Origin: Pyrinomonadaceae bacterium
GTDB taxonomy: Bacteria; Acidobacteriota; Blastocatellia; Pyrinomonadales; Pyrinomonadaceae
DNA: 64,000 bases
Direction: 5' to 3'
Assembly (NCBI GenBank): GCA_019694395.1
Contig: JAIBCC010000006.1
Span: 140,954-204,953, forward strand
Positions 7,774-15,086 of the stretch are shown here, piece by piece; within the stretch, counting starts at the first letter, position 1; every line of letters starts with the position of its first letter. Position numbers and translations under genes: made by a program. The notes beneath the pieces were generated by a model. That model was not told where the DNA came from, did no database searches, and worked only from the letters and a program-made list of their open reading frames with translations.

Positions 7774-8442
7774 CTAAAAACCTTCTATTGGTTCTGTTTT
7801 TTGCAAAGACCAAATTCTTGGGTAATTGTCTGCAAAATCTTCTGTTTTCTTCCGATTTGCTTTGCTCCAAATCCTATGAAACATAAAATCTACAAAATGT
7901 CCGATTTCGTGTAAAAGCAATGAATTCAAATAATAGTCTCGAATCTTTTCTTCTTCCCACTGCAAAAACCAAACTTTCTTTTTTTCATCAAACTGTAAAT
8001 CTTGCGTCCATTCGGAATAAAGCTTTAGCATTCTTTTGGTCGGTTTTTTGTTGCCAAAAATCATTCTTAAAGTTGTCGGAAAAGCGTTCAAAACAATTAA
8101 ATTAACGCCACTTCCGCAAATAAACATTCCTTGAAAAGTTTCATTATTTTCGTAGTCGTCCTTTTTAACTTTTCTGAGCCAAATGTGCGTAATTTTTTCA
8201 CGATGTTCAGTTGGTAATTGATTTATTCGCTCCAAAATTTCAACTTCGGTTACAGGAAAATAAAAATCTTTTGACGGATTATCTTTAATGAAAATCGGTA
8301 ATTCATGATTCAGACTTGGTTTTTTCAAAGAATGTTTACGATTGAAAATCCTATCGGTAATTTTCGGGAAAGTTCGCCCGCCTTTTACATCACCAAATTT
8401 TCGATTTTTTTTCCAAGCCGTTTCTTTTCTTGAAATTGCCAT
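7774..8442 (-). CDS. HEIGH-motif protein, putative zinc metallopeptidase-like
   Basis: A 222-residue soluble protein with a basic N-terminus (RKETAWKKNRK) and a zincin-type HExxH motif: His178, Glu179, His182 in LLLHEIGHFVDF. A candidate third ligand is Glu201 in KKTEDFADNYPR, 19 residues after the last His, a spacing fitting gluzincin-like or minimal zincin families. The central region (THIWLRKVKK, FICGSGVNLIVLNAFP) is beta-rich. No signal peptide is seen, so a cytoplasmic role is expected. I do not recognise a characterised family. It sits between NADAR and an orphan in the minus-strand NAD cluster, and its ribosome-binding site GGAGG lies inside repeat R5. Confidence 0.75.
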   Translation of the reverse strand: MAISRKETAWKKNRKFGDVKGGRTFPKITDRIFNRKHSLKKPSLNHELPIFIKDNPSKDFYFPVTEVEILERINQLPTEHREKITHIWLRKVKKDDYENNETFQGMFICGSGVNLIVLNAFPTTLRMIFGNKKPTKRMLKLYSEWTQDLQFDEKKKVWFLQWEEEKIRDYYLNSLLLHEIGHFVDFMFHRIWSKANRKKTEDFADNYPRIWSLQKTEPIEGF

Positions 8443-8478
8443 AAATCCTCCGTGTTTTCTGTGAACTCTGTGGCTAAT
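8443..8478 (-). promoter_or_regulatory. CACAGAG-family repeat R5 carrying a ribosome-binding site
   Basis: Read on the minus strand: ATTAGCCACAGAGTTCACAG, then AAAACACGGAGGATTT, then the ATG at 8442. The 36-base gap between the NADAR stop and this ATG consists entirely of the repeat, and GGAGG is the Shine-Dalgarno of the downstream gene. Confidence 0.7.
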
Positions 8479-8931
8479 TTAACTTTCCTCTCTCAATTCT
8501 TCACGAACTTCCATCAAAAGTTTGCCTAACATATTCAAACCATGTCCGTGTCCGCCATCGCCCCAAAATTTATCTTTTGCAGTATGTTCCACGAGCAAAG
8601 CATCTTCGGTTTTAAGTAAAATTTCCCGTAAATCTTTGTGCTGCGTAAATTTTGCAATTAGTGCTTCTTTCATAATCCCGACTTTTACTTCCTCCCAGTC
8701 CAACCGTAGCGGATTTTTTCTGTCTCTGCCGATTTGAGCGGCTTGTTTGGGTGTAAATGCTCGCCTGATTTCTTCTTCCTGCTTTTTACCTGCAAATTTT
8801 TGAGCTTGGAAATAATGCTCAACTGTCCGCCAAACTTTATCTTTCAAGAAAATTCGATGTCGGGAAAAATTGGAAAATACTCCATATTCATCAGTCGGCA
8901 TATAAAATTTGATGATTTTCTTTTCGTTCAT
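8479..8931 (-). CDS. NADAR (YbiA/RibX-like) family N-glycosidase
   Basis: NADAR proteins cleave N-glycosidic bonds. Studied members act on riboflavin intermediates or remove ADP-ribose from modified guanine in nucleic acid. This 150-residue protein shows the family pattern: FSNFSRHRIFL near residue 19, the conserved WRTVEHYFQAQKF at about 34-46 with the active-site Glu, KFTQHKDLREILLKT, and the C-terminal KFWGDGG followed by GLNMLGKLLMEVRE. AAGGAG precedes the ATG at 8931 by five bases. Neighbouring NAMPT, PARG and NadM-Nudix genes favour an ADP-ribose-related role over riboflavin metabolism; that is inference from context. Confidence 0.92.
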   Translation of the reverse strand: MNEKKIIKFYMPTDEYGVFSNFSRHRIFLKDKVWRTVEHYFQAQKFAGKKQEEEIRRAFTPKQAAQIGRDRKNPLRLDWEEVKVGIMKEALIAKFTQHKDLREILLKTEDALLVEHTAKDKFWGDGGHGHGLNMLGKLLMEVREELREES

Positions 8932-8952
8932 AACTTCTCCTTTTTCGATTTT

Positions 8953-9050
8953 GACTTTGCGTTACTTTGCGTCTTCCACTTTGCGCTCTTTGCGGTAAGA
9001 ACTTATTTTTAACCGCAAAGGACGCGAAGGTTTCGCAAAGGAACGCGAAG
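8953..9050. repeat. TTTGCG-family inverted repeat between NADAR and NadM-Nudix
   Basis: The left arm (about 8956-8999) repeats a TTTGCG unit, and the right arm (about 9011-9050) carries the complementary CGCAAAG/CGCGAAG units, so the two could fold into one long imperfect hairpin between two genes on the same strand. Related units occur at 4624-4660 and 43780-43825. Confidence 0.6.
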
Positions 9051-9056
9051 AAAACA

Positions 9057-10094
9057 TTAAAATCCTAAAAATGTCCGAATAACGCTGTAATGATCCTCAA
9101 AAAACTTGTCCTCATTTTCGCCCAAAGCCGATAACGGCAACCAGAATGCTTTGGCGGCATCGTCTCCGCCTTTGACCTTTGGCAGACCGTCTTTGAGGCT
9201 CGGTTCAAGCTCGATAAAATATGCGAACGTGACAGTTCGACCGCGTGCGGAGCGTTCGGGATAGTCAAAAGGACGGCTTGCTTTGATGCTTCCGCGTAAG
9301 ACCGCCGAAGGAACTTTGATTTGTGTTTCTTCTTTTAATTCCTTGATGGCGTTGTCTTCCAGCGTTAGTTCAGGCTGTAAAAATCCGCCCGGAAGTGCCA
9401 ACAAACCTTTACCCGGTTGATGTCCGCGCCGAATTACTAAAATATGTCCGCTCTGAACAACAACCGCGTCTGTAGTCACAAAAACAGGTTTATACGGAAC
9501 GCCAACAAATTTCGTATCTTCTTTGTATTGTTTGATATAGGCGAATTCTTTTTGCAAAGTTTCAAAGATTTCGGTCTGCTTGAAAACTTCAAGTTGCGTG
9601 GCGATTTGTTTCGGAACTTCCGTTTTCCAGCTTTCATCATCTGCAAAATATTTTTCGCGGATTTCGGTAGCGTTGATTTTCAGTTTCGATTTGTCTTTGC
9701 AATAAAATTCTTCAAAACTCCATTGCGGAAAAAGGTTTAGATAATATGAACTGCGATCTTTGAAAAAGCCGACGATTGCGACATTTGCGTCCGACTCGTC
9801 TTCAATTTCTTCGTTGACGACGTTCTGAATTTCCGTTGTCCAAAAATGATCGTTATACGGATAATCGCGGACAGCCCGAAAGTTGAGCCGTTTCTCATCA
9901 ACAGGAAAACAAGCCCGAATCATTTCCTCACGCATTGCGGGCGTGAAAGGATTTTTGACATCAGACGCACTTCGAGCCGAGCCAAGAATGACGATGACTT
10001 TTTCGGCAAGCGTTAAACTGTATTGGATTAAATCTTGATGTGCAGAATGGAATGGTTGGAATCGTCCGATGACGACTGCGTGTGTATATTTCAT
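9057..10094 (-). CDS. nadM: Bifunctional NMN adenylyltransferase / Nudix hydrolase (NadM-Nudix)
   Basis: Two domains are visible. The N-terminal NMNAT domain (about residues 1-180) has the nucleotide-binding GRFQPFHSAH and GSARSASDVKNPFTPAMRE, and makes NAD+ from NMN and ATP. The C-terminal Nudix domain (about 200-345) has the box starting GGFLQPELTLED and ending KELKEETQI; such domains usually split ADP-ribose. The box departs from consensus, with Glu-Leu where Gly-Glu is usual and Lys for the Arg of 'REUxEE', but the catalytic Glu pair remains. The domain order matches the known Synechocystis-type fusion. The ATG at 10094 with AGGAG upstream is preferred over an in-frame GTG at 10106. It is first in the minus-strand cluster. 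Confidence 0.92.
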   Translation of the reverse strand: MKYTHAVVIGRFQPFHSAHQDLIQYSLTLAEKVIVILGSARSASDVKNPFTPAMREEMIRACFPVDEKRLNFRAVRDYPYNDHFWTTEIQNVVNEEIEDESDANVAIVGFFKDRSSYYLNLFPQWSFEEFYCKDKSKLKINATEIREKYFADDESWKTEVPKQIATQLEVFKQTEIFETLQKEFAYIKQYKEDTKFVGVPYKPVFVTTDAVVVQSGHILVIRRGHQPGKGLLALPGGFLQPELTLEDNAIKELKEETQIKVPSAVLRGSIKASRPFDYPERSARGRTVTFAYFIELEPSLKDGLPKVKGGDDAAKAFWLPLSALGENEDKFFEDHYSVIRTFLGF

Positions 10095-10154
10095 TTTCTC
10101 TAACACTCCTCGTGTTCTAAATTTTCGCCATTCAACCCGAATGACTACGTTACT

Positions 10155-10184
10155 AACATAAACCTAATACGATAAAAATTTCAA
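10155..10184 (-). promoter_or_regulatory. Possible promoter of the NAD cluster
   Basis: On the minus strand TTGAAA (10179-10184) and TATGTT (10155-10160) are 18 bases apart, about 60 bases before the NadM-Nudix ATG. The match to sigma70-type boxes is only partial and the AT-rich context makes chance matches likely. Confidence 0.25.
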
Positions 10185-10251
10185 GAGGGTTCGGAAAAAA
10201 TATTTAATTTTACAGGAACTTTTTTGCAGTAATGGTGTCTAAACTATTGAA

Positions 10252-10944
10252 ATGAAAAGAATAATTTGGCTGATGATTTTGAGTTTTTGCGTGAATTCTG
10301 TTTTTGGTCAAAATAAGCAAAAGCCAATAGTCTGTTCTGACTGTTTTTCACATCAAGCTAAACCGATTTGTCTCCCGAAACCAAAGTATCCCGCAACTGC
10401 AAAAGCTGTTGGTGCATCGGGCGATGTTCAAGTTCAAATGACGATTGATGAAAACGGCAAAGTTATTGAGGCAAAAGCAATTACCGGACATCCTTTCTTG
10501 AAACTTGCCGCTGAAAAAGCCGCATTGCAAGCTAAATTTGAACCGATCTTAATTAGTGGAAAACCGATAAGAATAACAGGCATAATTGTTTATAAATTTA
10601 CAATGGATGGGAAAGAGGAAACTCCTGATGTTTTGAGCAATAAGCCTGAACAGTTGGGAATTCTGAATTCCTATGCTTCGTATTTGCCAATGCCCGTAAG
10701 TCCTTGGGGAAATTATAAAGTTTCCAAAGAAAGTTCTATCGGAGTTCAGGTAAAAGTTGATTTAGAAACGGGTGAAGTTGTTGAAGCAACTGCAATTTAC
10801 GGATTTCCTGTGTTTAGAAAAGCCGCTGAAAATGCAGCACTCCAAGCAAAATTTAATTTCAAAGACAAATCATTTTGCTCAAAATTCGGCATTGGAATTT
10901 TGGATTATAAAGTTAAAGATTTCATTGGCTTTAGGAAAAATTAA
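10252..10944 (+). CDS. Periplasmic protein with two TonB-C-like domains
   Basis: A signal peptide (MKRIIWLMILSF, ending near VFGQ) precedes a TonB C-terminal-like domain at about residues 40-120: PKPKYPATAKAVGASGDVQV, TIDENGKVIEAKAITGHPFL, AAEKAALQAKFEP. The second half (about 150-215) repeats the pattern: GVQVKVDLETGEVVEATAIY, then AAENAALQAKFNF. Unlike a true TonB there is no proline-rich spacer and the N-terminal segment looks cleavable, so it is more likely a soluble periplasmic protein. Cysteines near the mature N-terminus (VCSDCF) may form a disulfide. A related single-domain protein lies at 37642-38322. Confidence 0.8.
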   Translation: MKRIIWLMILSFCVNSVFGQNKQKPIVCSDCFSHQAKPICLPKPKYPATAKAVGASGDVQVQMTIDENGKVIEAKAITGHPFLKLAAEKAALQAKFEPILISGKPIRITGIIVYKFTMDGKEETPDVLSNKPEQLGILNSYASYLPMPVSPWGNYKVSKESSIGVQVKVDLETGEVVEATAIYGFPVFRKAAENAALQAKFNFKDKSFCSKFGIGILDYKVKDFIGFRKN

Positions 10945-10957
10945 AAAGAAAAAAAAC

Positions 10958-12037
10958 TTAAAAATCTATAGCTTTTCCGGCGTTTTTGTTCTGCTCGGAA
11001 TAATCAAAACCCAATAATTTGCAAAGAGTGGCGGCGATTTGATTTTGATAAATTGTTTTCGCATTTTTCCACTCACCGCGCTGATTTATATCGGGCGAAA
11101 TAAAAGCCATCCAGATATAACGCGCTTCGGGAACATCTTTACCGTGATCTGTCCAATCTTTTTCAGTGTTTCCGCGTCCGTGGTCAACCGTCACGATAAT
11201 TGTTGTTTTACCTTTGTATTGCTTATCGCTTTCTAAAAATTGCCACAACTCTTTCAAATATTCATCAGTCCGATGCAAAGCGTTGATGACCATATCGTAA
11301 CGCCCGTCGTGCGCCCAATCGTCCGTTTCGCCTAAGCCGATATGCAAAACTCGCGGGTGAAAAGTTTTCAAATGCGACATCGCAAAACGAAAAGTGTAAT
11401 AGTCGTGGCGAACCGAATCCCAGGGAGTTGGTGTTTCAAACTGCATTTTGCTAAGGGCTTGCATTTCAATGTCTTTCGTTTCGTAATTTTCATAACCGGC
11501 ATTGATCAGAAACGCCTTTGGATCAGTCGAAACGATCTCGTTCATCACATTCCACGAAGCAAACGAAGCGGCTTGGTTTGAAGTCAAATTCATTTTCTTT
11601 TGCAGAAATTGCAGAAACGAAGGAAATTTATTTTGAATCCGTTTGTTGCTGTCAATAATGTTGTCGTGAGCTTCGCCAGTCGTGATTTCCGAATAACCGG
11701 GATAGGAAAAAAGATGATTATTCGTTGTTTTAACTTCGCTTTTTGATTCACGATTTCCCGCAATTGAACCGTAATTTTTTATCCAGATTTGCCAAAAAAA
11801 CGGCATCAATTTTTCGCGGCGAGCTTCCGATGTTTCAGCCCAAAATGTTTTATAAATTTCTTGTTGCTCAGCGTCCTTTTTGATTTTTTTGTAAAGTTCG
11901 CCGTCAAATCCGCCGAAAATTTCCTGCGTCCGCGCTCCGTCAAGCGTAATTAGAATTACGTTTTCGGTTTTGCGTTGGGCTGAAATGTTTAGATAAAAAA
12001 GTGTGATTAAAAGAAATAAAAGGGAAAGTTTTCGCAT
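10958..12037 (-). CDS. Secreted alkaline-phosphatase-superfamily phosphodiesterase-like enzyme
   Basis: A signal peptide ([12 protein letters not shown]... ISAQ) is followed by the metal-binding core of the alkaline phosphatase superfamily: [15 protein letters not shown] near residue 30 with Asp and a candidate Thr nucleophile, then [17 protein letters not shown] at about 235 and TVDHGRG at about 285 supplying the other Asp/His ligands. Length (359 aa) and these motifs suggest a phosphodiesterase/nucleotide pyrophosphatase-like hydrolase acting in the periplasm; the substrate is unknown. It converges on the TonB-like gene, with 13 bases between the two stops and no obvious terminator. Confidence 0.85.
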   Translation of the reverse strand: MRKLSLLFLLITLFYLNISAQRKTENVILITLDGARTQEIFGGFDGELYKKIKKDAEQQEIYKTFWAETSEARREKLMPFFWQIWIKNYGSIAGNRESKSEVKTTNNHLFSYPGYSEITTGEAHDNIIDSNKRIQNKFPSFLQFLQKKMNLTSNQAASFASWNVMNEIVSTDPKAFLINAGYENYETKDIEMQALSKMQFETPTPWDSVRHDYYTFRFAMSHLKTFHPRVLHIGLGETDDWAHDGRYDMVINALHRTDEYLKELWQFLESDKQYKGKTTIIVTVDHGRGNTEKDWTDHGKDVPEARYIWMAFISPDINQRGEWKNAKTIYQNQIAATLCKLLGFDYSEQNKNAGKAIDF

Positions 12038-12098
12038 ATTTTTGAGGAAGAGATTAGCATAAATTCAGTGGATGTTGGAGCGGTTTCGCAAAATTATA

Positions 12099-12268
12099 GC
12101 CACGTCATTTACGGCGTGGTTCAGATGGTTAATGAATTTGAAGGGCGTTTTAACGTCCTTTTATTTAGCTTTAGCATTTTATTTTGATGGCTAAACCCTG
12201 ATTTGAAGGACGTTAAAACGCCCTAATTTTGTTCACCTTTTTATTACCACGCCGTAAACGACGTGGCT
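12099..12268. repeat. REP-like nested palindrome, unit 1
   Basis: Outer arms GCCACGTCATTTACGGCGTG (from 12099) and ACCACGCCGTAAACGACGTG (from 12246) are complementary with one mismatch. Inner arms AAGGGCGTTTTAACGTCCTT (12141-12160) and AAGGACGTTAAAACGCCCT (12206-12224) are also complementary. The unit ends 14 bases from the RAYT stop. Confidence 0.85.
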
Positions 12269-12282
12269 AGCGAAACATAATT

Positions 12283-12708
12283 CTAGGACTCATATTCAAT
12301 CTTTTCCAGTCTAATGAAAGTCTTATTTTCCTTATGATGTTTCTTTTGATTCTCAACATAATGGACTACCCATTTCAAATCTTTCGTTCCAAAACTAACA
12401 ATGCCATATCCATTTTGCCATTCCAAATGTTTTCGATTGGCGATTTCTTTATTGATAAAGTGGGAACTTGCGCCTTTTAATTGTCCAATCCAATCAGCAA
12501 TTTGCAGAGTTGGCGGAATCGAAACTGCAATATGAAGATGGTCGGAAACCACACCGATAGCGTGAAAAAATGTTTCGGGCGTTTTGTGAATTTTATCAGT
12601 CAGAAATTTGTAGAGTGGTTGCTCAATTTGACTGGTAATCAATGGTTGATTATTTTTTGTGTGCCACGTGATATGAAGATTGATTTCCGAATAAACTCGT
12701 CGAGACAT
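12283..12708 (-). CDS. REP-associated tyrosine transposase (Y1/HUH family)
   Basis: A 141-residue single-domain Y1 transposase of the IS200/REP type. The HUH metal motif is His57-Leu58-His59 in VVSDHLHIAV. The catalytic Tyr is most likely Tyr117 in VVHYVENQKKHH, a sequence typical of RAYTs. SEINLHITWHTK at the N-terminus is the usual beta strand and WQNGYGIVSF the conserved 'WQxGYxxxSV'-like segment. No inactivating change is visible. These enzymes recognise and cut REP hairpins as single strands, and matching palindromic units flank the gene on both sides. It probably maintains those repeats rather than moving freely. Confidence 0.92.
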   Translation of the reverse strand: MSRRVYSEINLHITWHTKNNQPLITSQIEQPLYKFLTDKIHKTPETFFHAIGVVSDHLHIAVSIPPTLQIADWIGQLKGASSHFINKEIANRKHLEWQNGYGIVSFGTKDLKWVVHYVENQKKHHKENKTFIRLEKIEYES

Positions 12709-12808
12709 AATTTCTGGTGGGGCAGATTTGCGGTAATTGTAATCTAGGATGAAGCAGTTTTCAAATTTTTACTACGTCAAAAAAATTTTTTCAACAAATT
12801 TTTCGTTA

Positions 12809-12975
12809 GCCACGTCGTTCACGGCGTGGAAGGTCAAACCAAAGAATCAAAAAGCGTTTAAACGTCTTTCTAATCTTGCTTTAGCTTTGAGATTTAATGG
12901 CTAAAGCCTTTTGAAGGAGGTTAAAACGCCCTAAATTTTTTAACGATTTCTGACCACGCCATAAATGACGTGGCT
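12809..12975. repeat. REP-like nested palindrome, unit 2
   Basis: Outer arms GCCACGTCGTTCACGGCGTG (from 12809) and ACCACGCCATAAATGACGTG (from 12953) and inner arms around 12851-12870 and 12914-12931 mirror unit 1. The loop also shares GCTTTAGC and ATGGCTAAA with unit 1, so the two are direct copies with scattered, partly compensatory changes. Confidence 0.85.
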
Positions 12976-12981
12976 AACAAA

Positions 12982-13040
12982 ATAAAAATGGTCAGCCGAA
13001 TTTCTCCAACTGACCACTAAAAACTGTCCACTGACCACTT
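12982..13040 (-). terminator. Probable lpd terminator built from TGACCACT repeats
   Basis: On the minus strand TGGTCAG (13010-13017 region) pairs with CTGACCA (12989-12995), followed by TTTTTATTTT, just after the lpd stop. The TGACCACT motif recurs within this stretch and at 16697-16765, so the terminator appears to be made from a dispersed repeat. Confidence 0.6.
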
Positions 13041-13042
13041 AA

Positions 13043-14452
13043 TTACAAATGAATCGTTAAATCGTGAACACCTTCGGCAGCTTCCATCATGCTTTCGCTA
13101 ACGGTCGGATGCGCGTGAATGGTGTTGGCGATAGATTCGGCGGTTGCTTCGAGAGCCATTGCCACGCAAGCCTCTGCTAAAAGTTCAGTTGCGTGCGGTC
13201 CGATGATGTGAACGCCGAGAACTTCGTCGTATTTTTTCTCGCTGACGATTTTGATAAAACCATCAGTTTCACCCAAAATACGTGCCTTTCCGCTGGCTGA
13301 GAACGGGAATTTACCGATTTTGACATCGTAGCCCGCTTCTTTTGCTTTGGCTTCGGTCAGACCGACAGAAGCGACTTCGGGATCGCAATAGGTGCAGTTT
13401 GGAACGAGATTATGTTTAATTGGCTCAACCTTTTTACCCGCAATTTTCTCGACCACCAGACAGCCTTCTTTTGATGCCAGGTGCGCCAGCCAAGCTGTAT
13501 CAATCACATCGCCAATCGCGTAAACATTCGGTTCATCGGTTTCGCAGTATTCGTTGACTTTCAGCGTTCCACGCGGATTTTTGACGACTTTGGTGTTTTC
13601 TAATCCCAAACCTTCCAAATACGGCATCCGTCCGACAGCAACCAAAAGCATTTCGGCTTCAAATGTAACGTCTTCGCCTTTGGCGTTTTTGCCCGAAACT
13701 TTGACACCGGATTTTGATTTGGTCATTTTGTCGAGCTTGATTCCGGTTTCACATTTGATTCCGTTCTTTTTGAAAACTCGTTGCAATTCTTTGGACACTT
13801 CGGCATCTTCGAGCGGAACGATGCGATCCATCAATTCAATAACGGTCGTGTCGCAGCCGAAACGGTGATAAACGCTGGCGAATTCCACACCGACTGCGCC
13901 TGACCCCATCACGATCATTGATTTGGGAACGTGATTTAATTCGAGAATTTGGTCGGAATTAACGACTTGTTTGCCGTCAACTTCAAAGCCCGGAATCGGA
14001 CGCACAACCGAACCTGTCGCAATGATGATGTTTTTTGCTTCGACGATTTCTTTTTTGCCGTCTGCCATTGCAACTTCGATTTTGCCTTTGCCGACGATTT
14101 TTCCGAATCCGTTAAAGGTCGTAACCTTATTCTTTTTCATCAGATACGAAACGCCGGCTGAGTTTTTGGCAACCACATCGGATTTGTATTTTTGAACTTT
14201 TTCAAAATCGAAACTTAAATTCTCAACACTCAAGCCGAATTTTTCAAAATGTCCGGCTTTTTCGTAAAGATGTGCCGCATTCAAAAGAGCTTTGGTTGGA
14301 ATACAGCCGCGCAAACCGCACGTTCCGCCCATCCGCATATCTTTTTCTTTTTCGATAATTGCTACTTTTAAACCTACTTGCGCTCCGCGAACCGCTGCTA
14401 CATATCCGCCCGGTCCCGAACCAATAATCGCTACGTCAAATTGTTCTGCCAT
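13043..14452 (-). CDS. lpdA: Dihydrolipoyl dehydrogenase
   Basis: The E3 flavoprotein of 2-oxoacid dehydrogenase complexes and the glycine cleavage system, reoxidising lipoyl groups with NAD+. Domains in order: FAD-binding GSGPGGY at residues 11-17; the redox disulfide Cys45/Cys50 in GGTCGLRGCIPTKALL; NAD-binding GSGAVGVEFAS around 190; a second FAD motif YAIGDV around 315; and a dimerisation domain with the catalytic His in HAHPTVSESMMEA. Full length at 469 aa. The residues between the cysteines (GLR instead of LNV) are unusual for the family. No E1 or E2 gene is nearby. LipB, which supplies the cofactor, is encoded far away at 55.2 kb. Confidence 0.95.
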   Translation of the reverse strand: MAEQFDVAIIGSGPGGYVAAVRGAQVGLKVAIIEKEKDMRMGGTCGLRGCIPTKALLNAAHLYEKAGHFEKFGLSVENLSFDFEKVQKYKSDVVAKNSAGVSYLMKKNKVTTFNGFGKIVGKGKIEVAMADGKKEIVEAKNIIIATGSVVRPIPGFEVDGKQVVNSDQILELNHVPKSMIVMGSGAVGVEFASVYHRFGCDTTVIELMDRIVPLEDAEVSKELQRVFKKNGIKCETGIKLDKMTKSKSGVKVSGKNAKGEDVTFEAEMLLVAVGRMPYLEGLGLENTKVVKNPRGTLKVNEYCETDEPNVYAIGDVIDTAWLAHLASKEGCLVVEKIAGKKVEPIKHNLVPNCTYCDPEVASVGLTEAKAKEAGYDVKIGKFPFSASGKARILGETDGFIKIVSEKKYDEVLGVHIIGPHATELLAEACVAMALEATAESIANTIHAHPTVSESMMEAAEGVHDLTIHL

Positions 14453-14552
14453 TGATAATCCTCTTTAATAAAATAATTGCAAAAGAAATATTATAAGGTT
14501 TTGTGGGGAAAAAGAAAAAGAGGTGTCTTTATCGGATAATCATTTTTGAGTG

Positions 14553-14957
14553 TTATCTAAAAATTTCACGGTATTCCTGAATTAAATTTTGGAGTTTTTC
14601 AACTTTGATTTTGTCTCCGCCAACTTTTTCTCTAAAAGTTGGGGCGGAATCTCTGATTGCTTCAATGTTCTTGAAAAAACTTTCGTCATAACGTTTTTTG
14701 ACGGCGGAACTCATATAAATTTTGCTGCTGCCGCCGTTTCGACTACGCGGAATTTTTGCCCAACCGGATTTCAAATTTTCTTTTTGAGCATCGAAAATCA
14801 ATCTTGCGCCGTCAACATCGCCTGCTTCGATTTTTTGCAGCATTAGATTGGTTGTATTGTCCCATTCATCAAAAAACGCGAGAATTTCTTTGTCATTATT
14901 ACAGGCAGTTAAAATTAACATCAGGGGGAAAAAAAAGGATAGAAAAAGTTTCTTCAT
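14553..14957 (-). CDS. Small lipoprotein, paralogue of the next gene
   Basis: 134 aa with a lipoprotein signal: basic MKK, hydrophobic core, lipobox LTAC with the Cys near residue 19. The mature part is helical and similar to the protein encoded at 15087-15476: both have a helix with 'FxxExD', then KI(E/N)AGDVDGAR, a 'KENLKSxW' type segment, and an ending like LQNLIQEYREIFR. The middle carries an insertion rich in Ser and Gly (SRNGGSSK) absent from the paralogue. Function unknown; probably anchored to a periplasmic membrane face. Confidence 0.75.
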   Translation of the reverse strand: MKKLFLSFFFPLMLILTACNNDKEILAFFDEWDNTTNLMLQKIEAGDVDGARLIFDAQKENLKSGWAKIPRSRNGGSSKIYMSSAVKKRYDESFFKNIEAIRDSAPTFREKVGGDKIKVEKLQNLIQEYREIFR

Positions 14958-15030
14958 TTGTAATTTTGCGAAAATTTTTTTTACTTGGAGTTCAAAATAA
15001 AGGACGTAAATTAATTTAACTTTTTGCAGG

Positions 15031-15062
15031 AAAAAGAAAAAGCGACCTCAATTGAAGCCGCT
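15031..15062 (-). terminator. Rho-independent terminator of the 15087-15476 lipoprotein gene
   Basis: On the minus strand AGCGGCTTC pairs with GAGGTCGCT (15041-15062, one mismatch) around AATT, then TTTTCTTTTT. It sits 25 bases beyond the stop. Confidence 0.75.
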
Positions 15063-15086
15063 ATTGTTTAAGAGTTGAACTGATTT

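Larger units (their letters stand above)
12099..12975. mobile_element. RAYT transposase gene bracketed by two REP-like units
   Basis: The transposase gene at 12283-12708 lies between two units of about 170 bases (12099-12268 and 12809-12975) that share sequence, nested palindrome architecture and orientation. This layout, a REP-associated tyrosine transposase with cognate REP units on both sides, is typical of domesticated or weakly mobile RAYT loci rather than an insertion sequence with fixed ends. Confidence 0.75.

Noticed and set aside
6116..8478. CACAGAG repeats as a CRISPR array
   Set aside because: Copies alternate in orientation, are 0.2-0.9 kb apart and have genes between them; no cas genes.
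4666..10106. NAD cluster as part of a prophage
   Set aside because: NAMPT, NadM and NADAR genes occur in phages, but no capsid, tail, terminase, lysis or integrase gene is present in the window.
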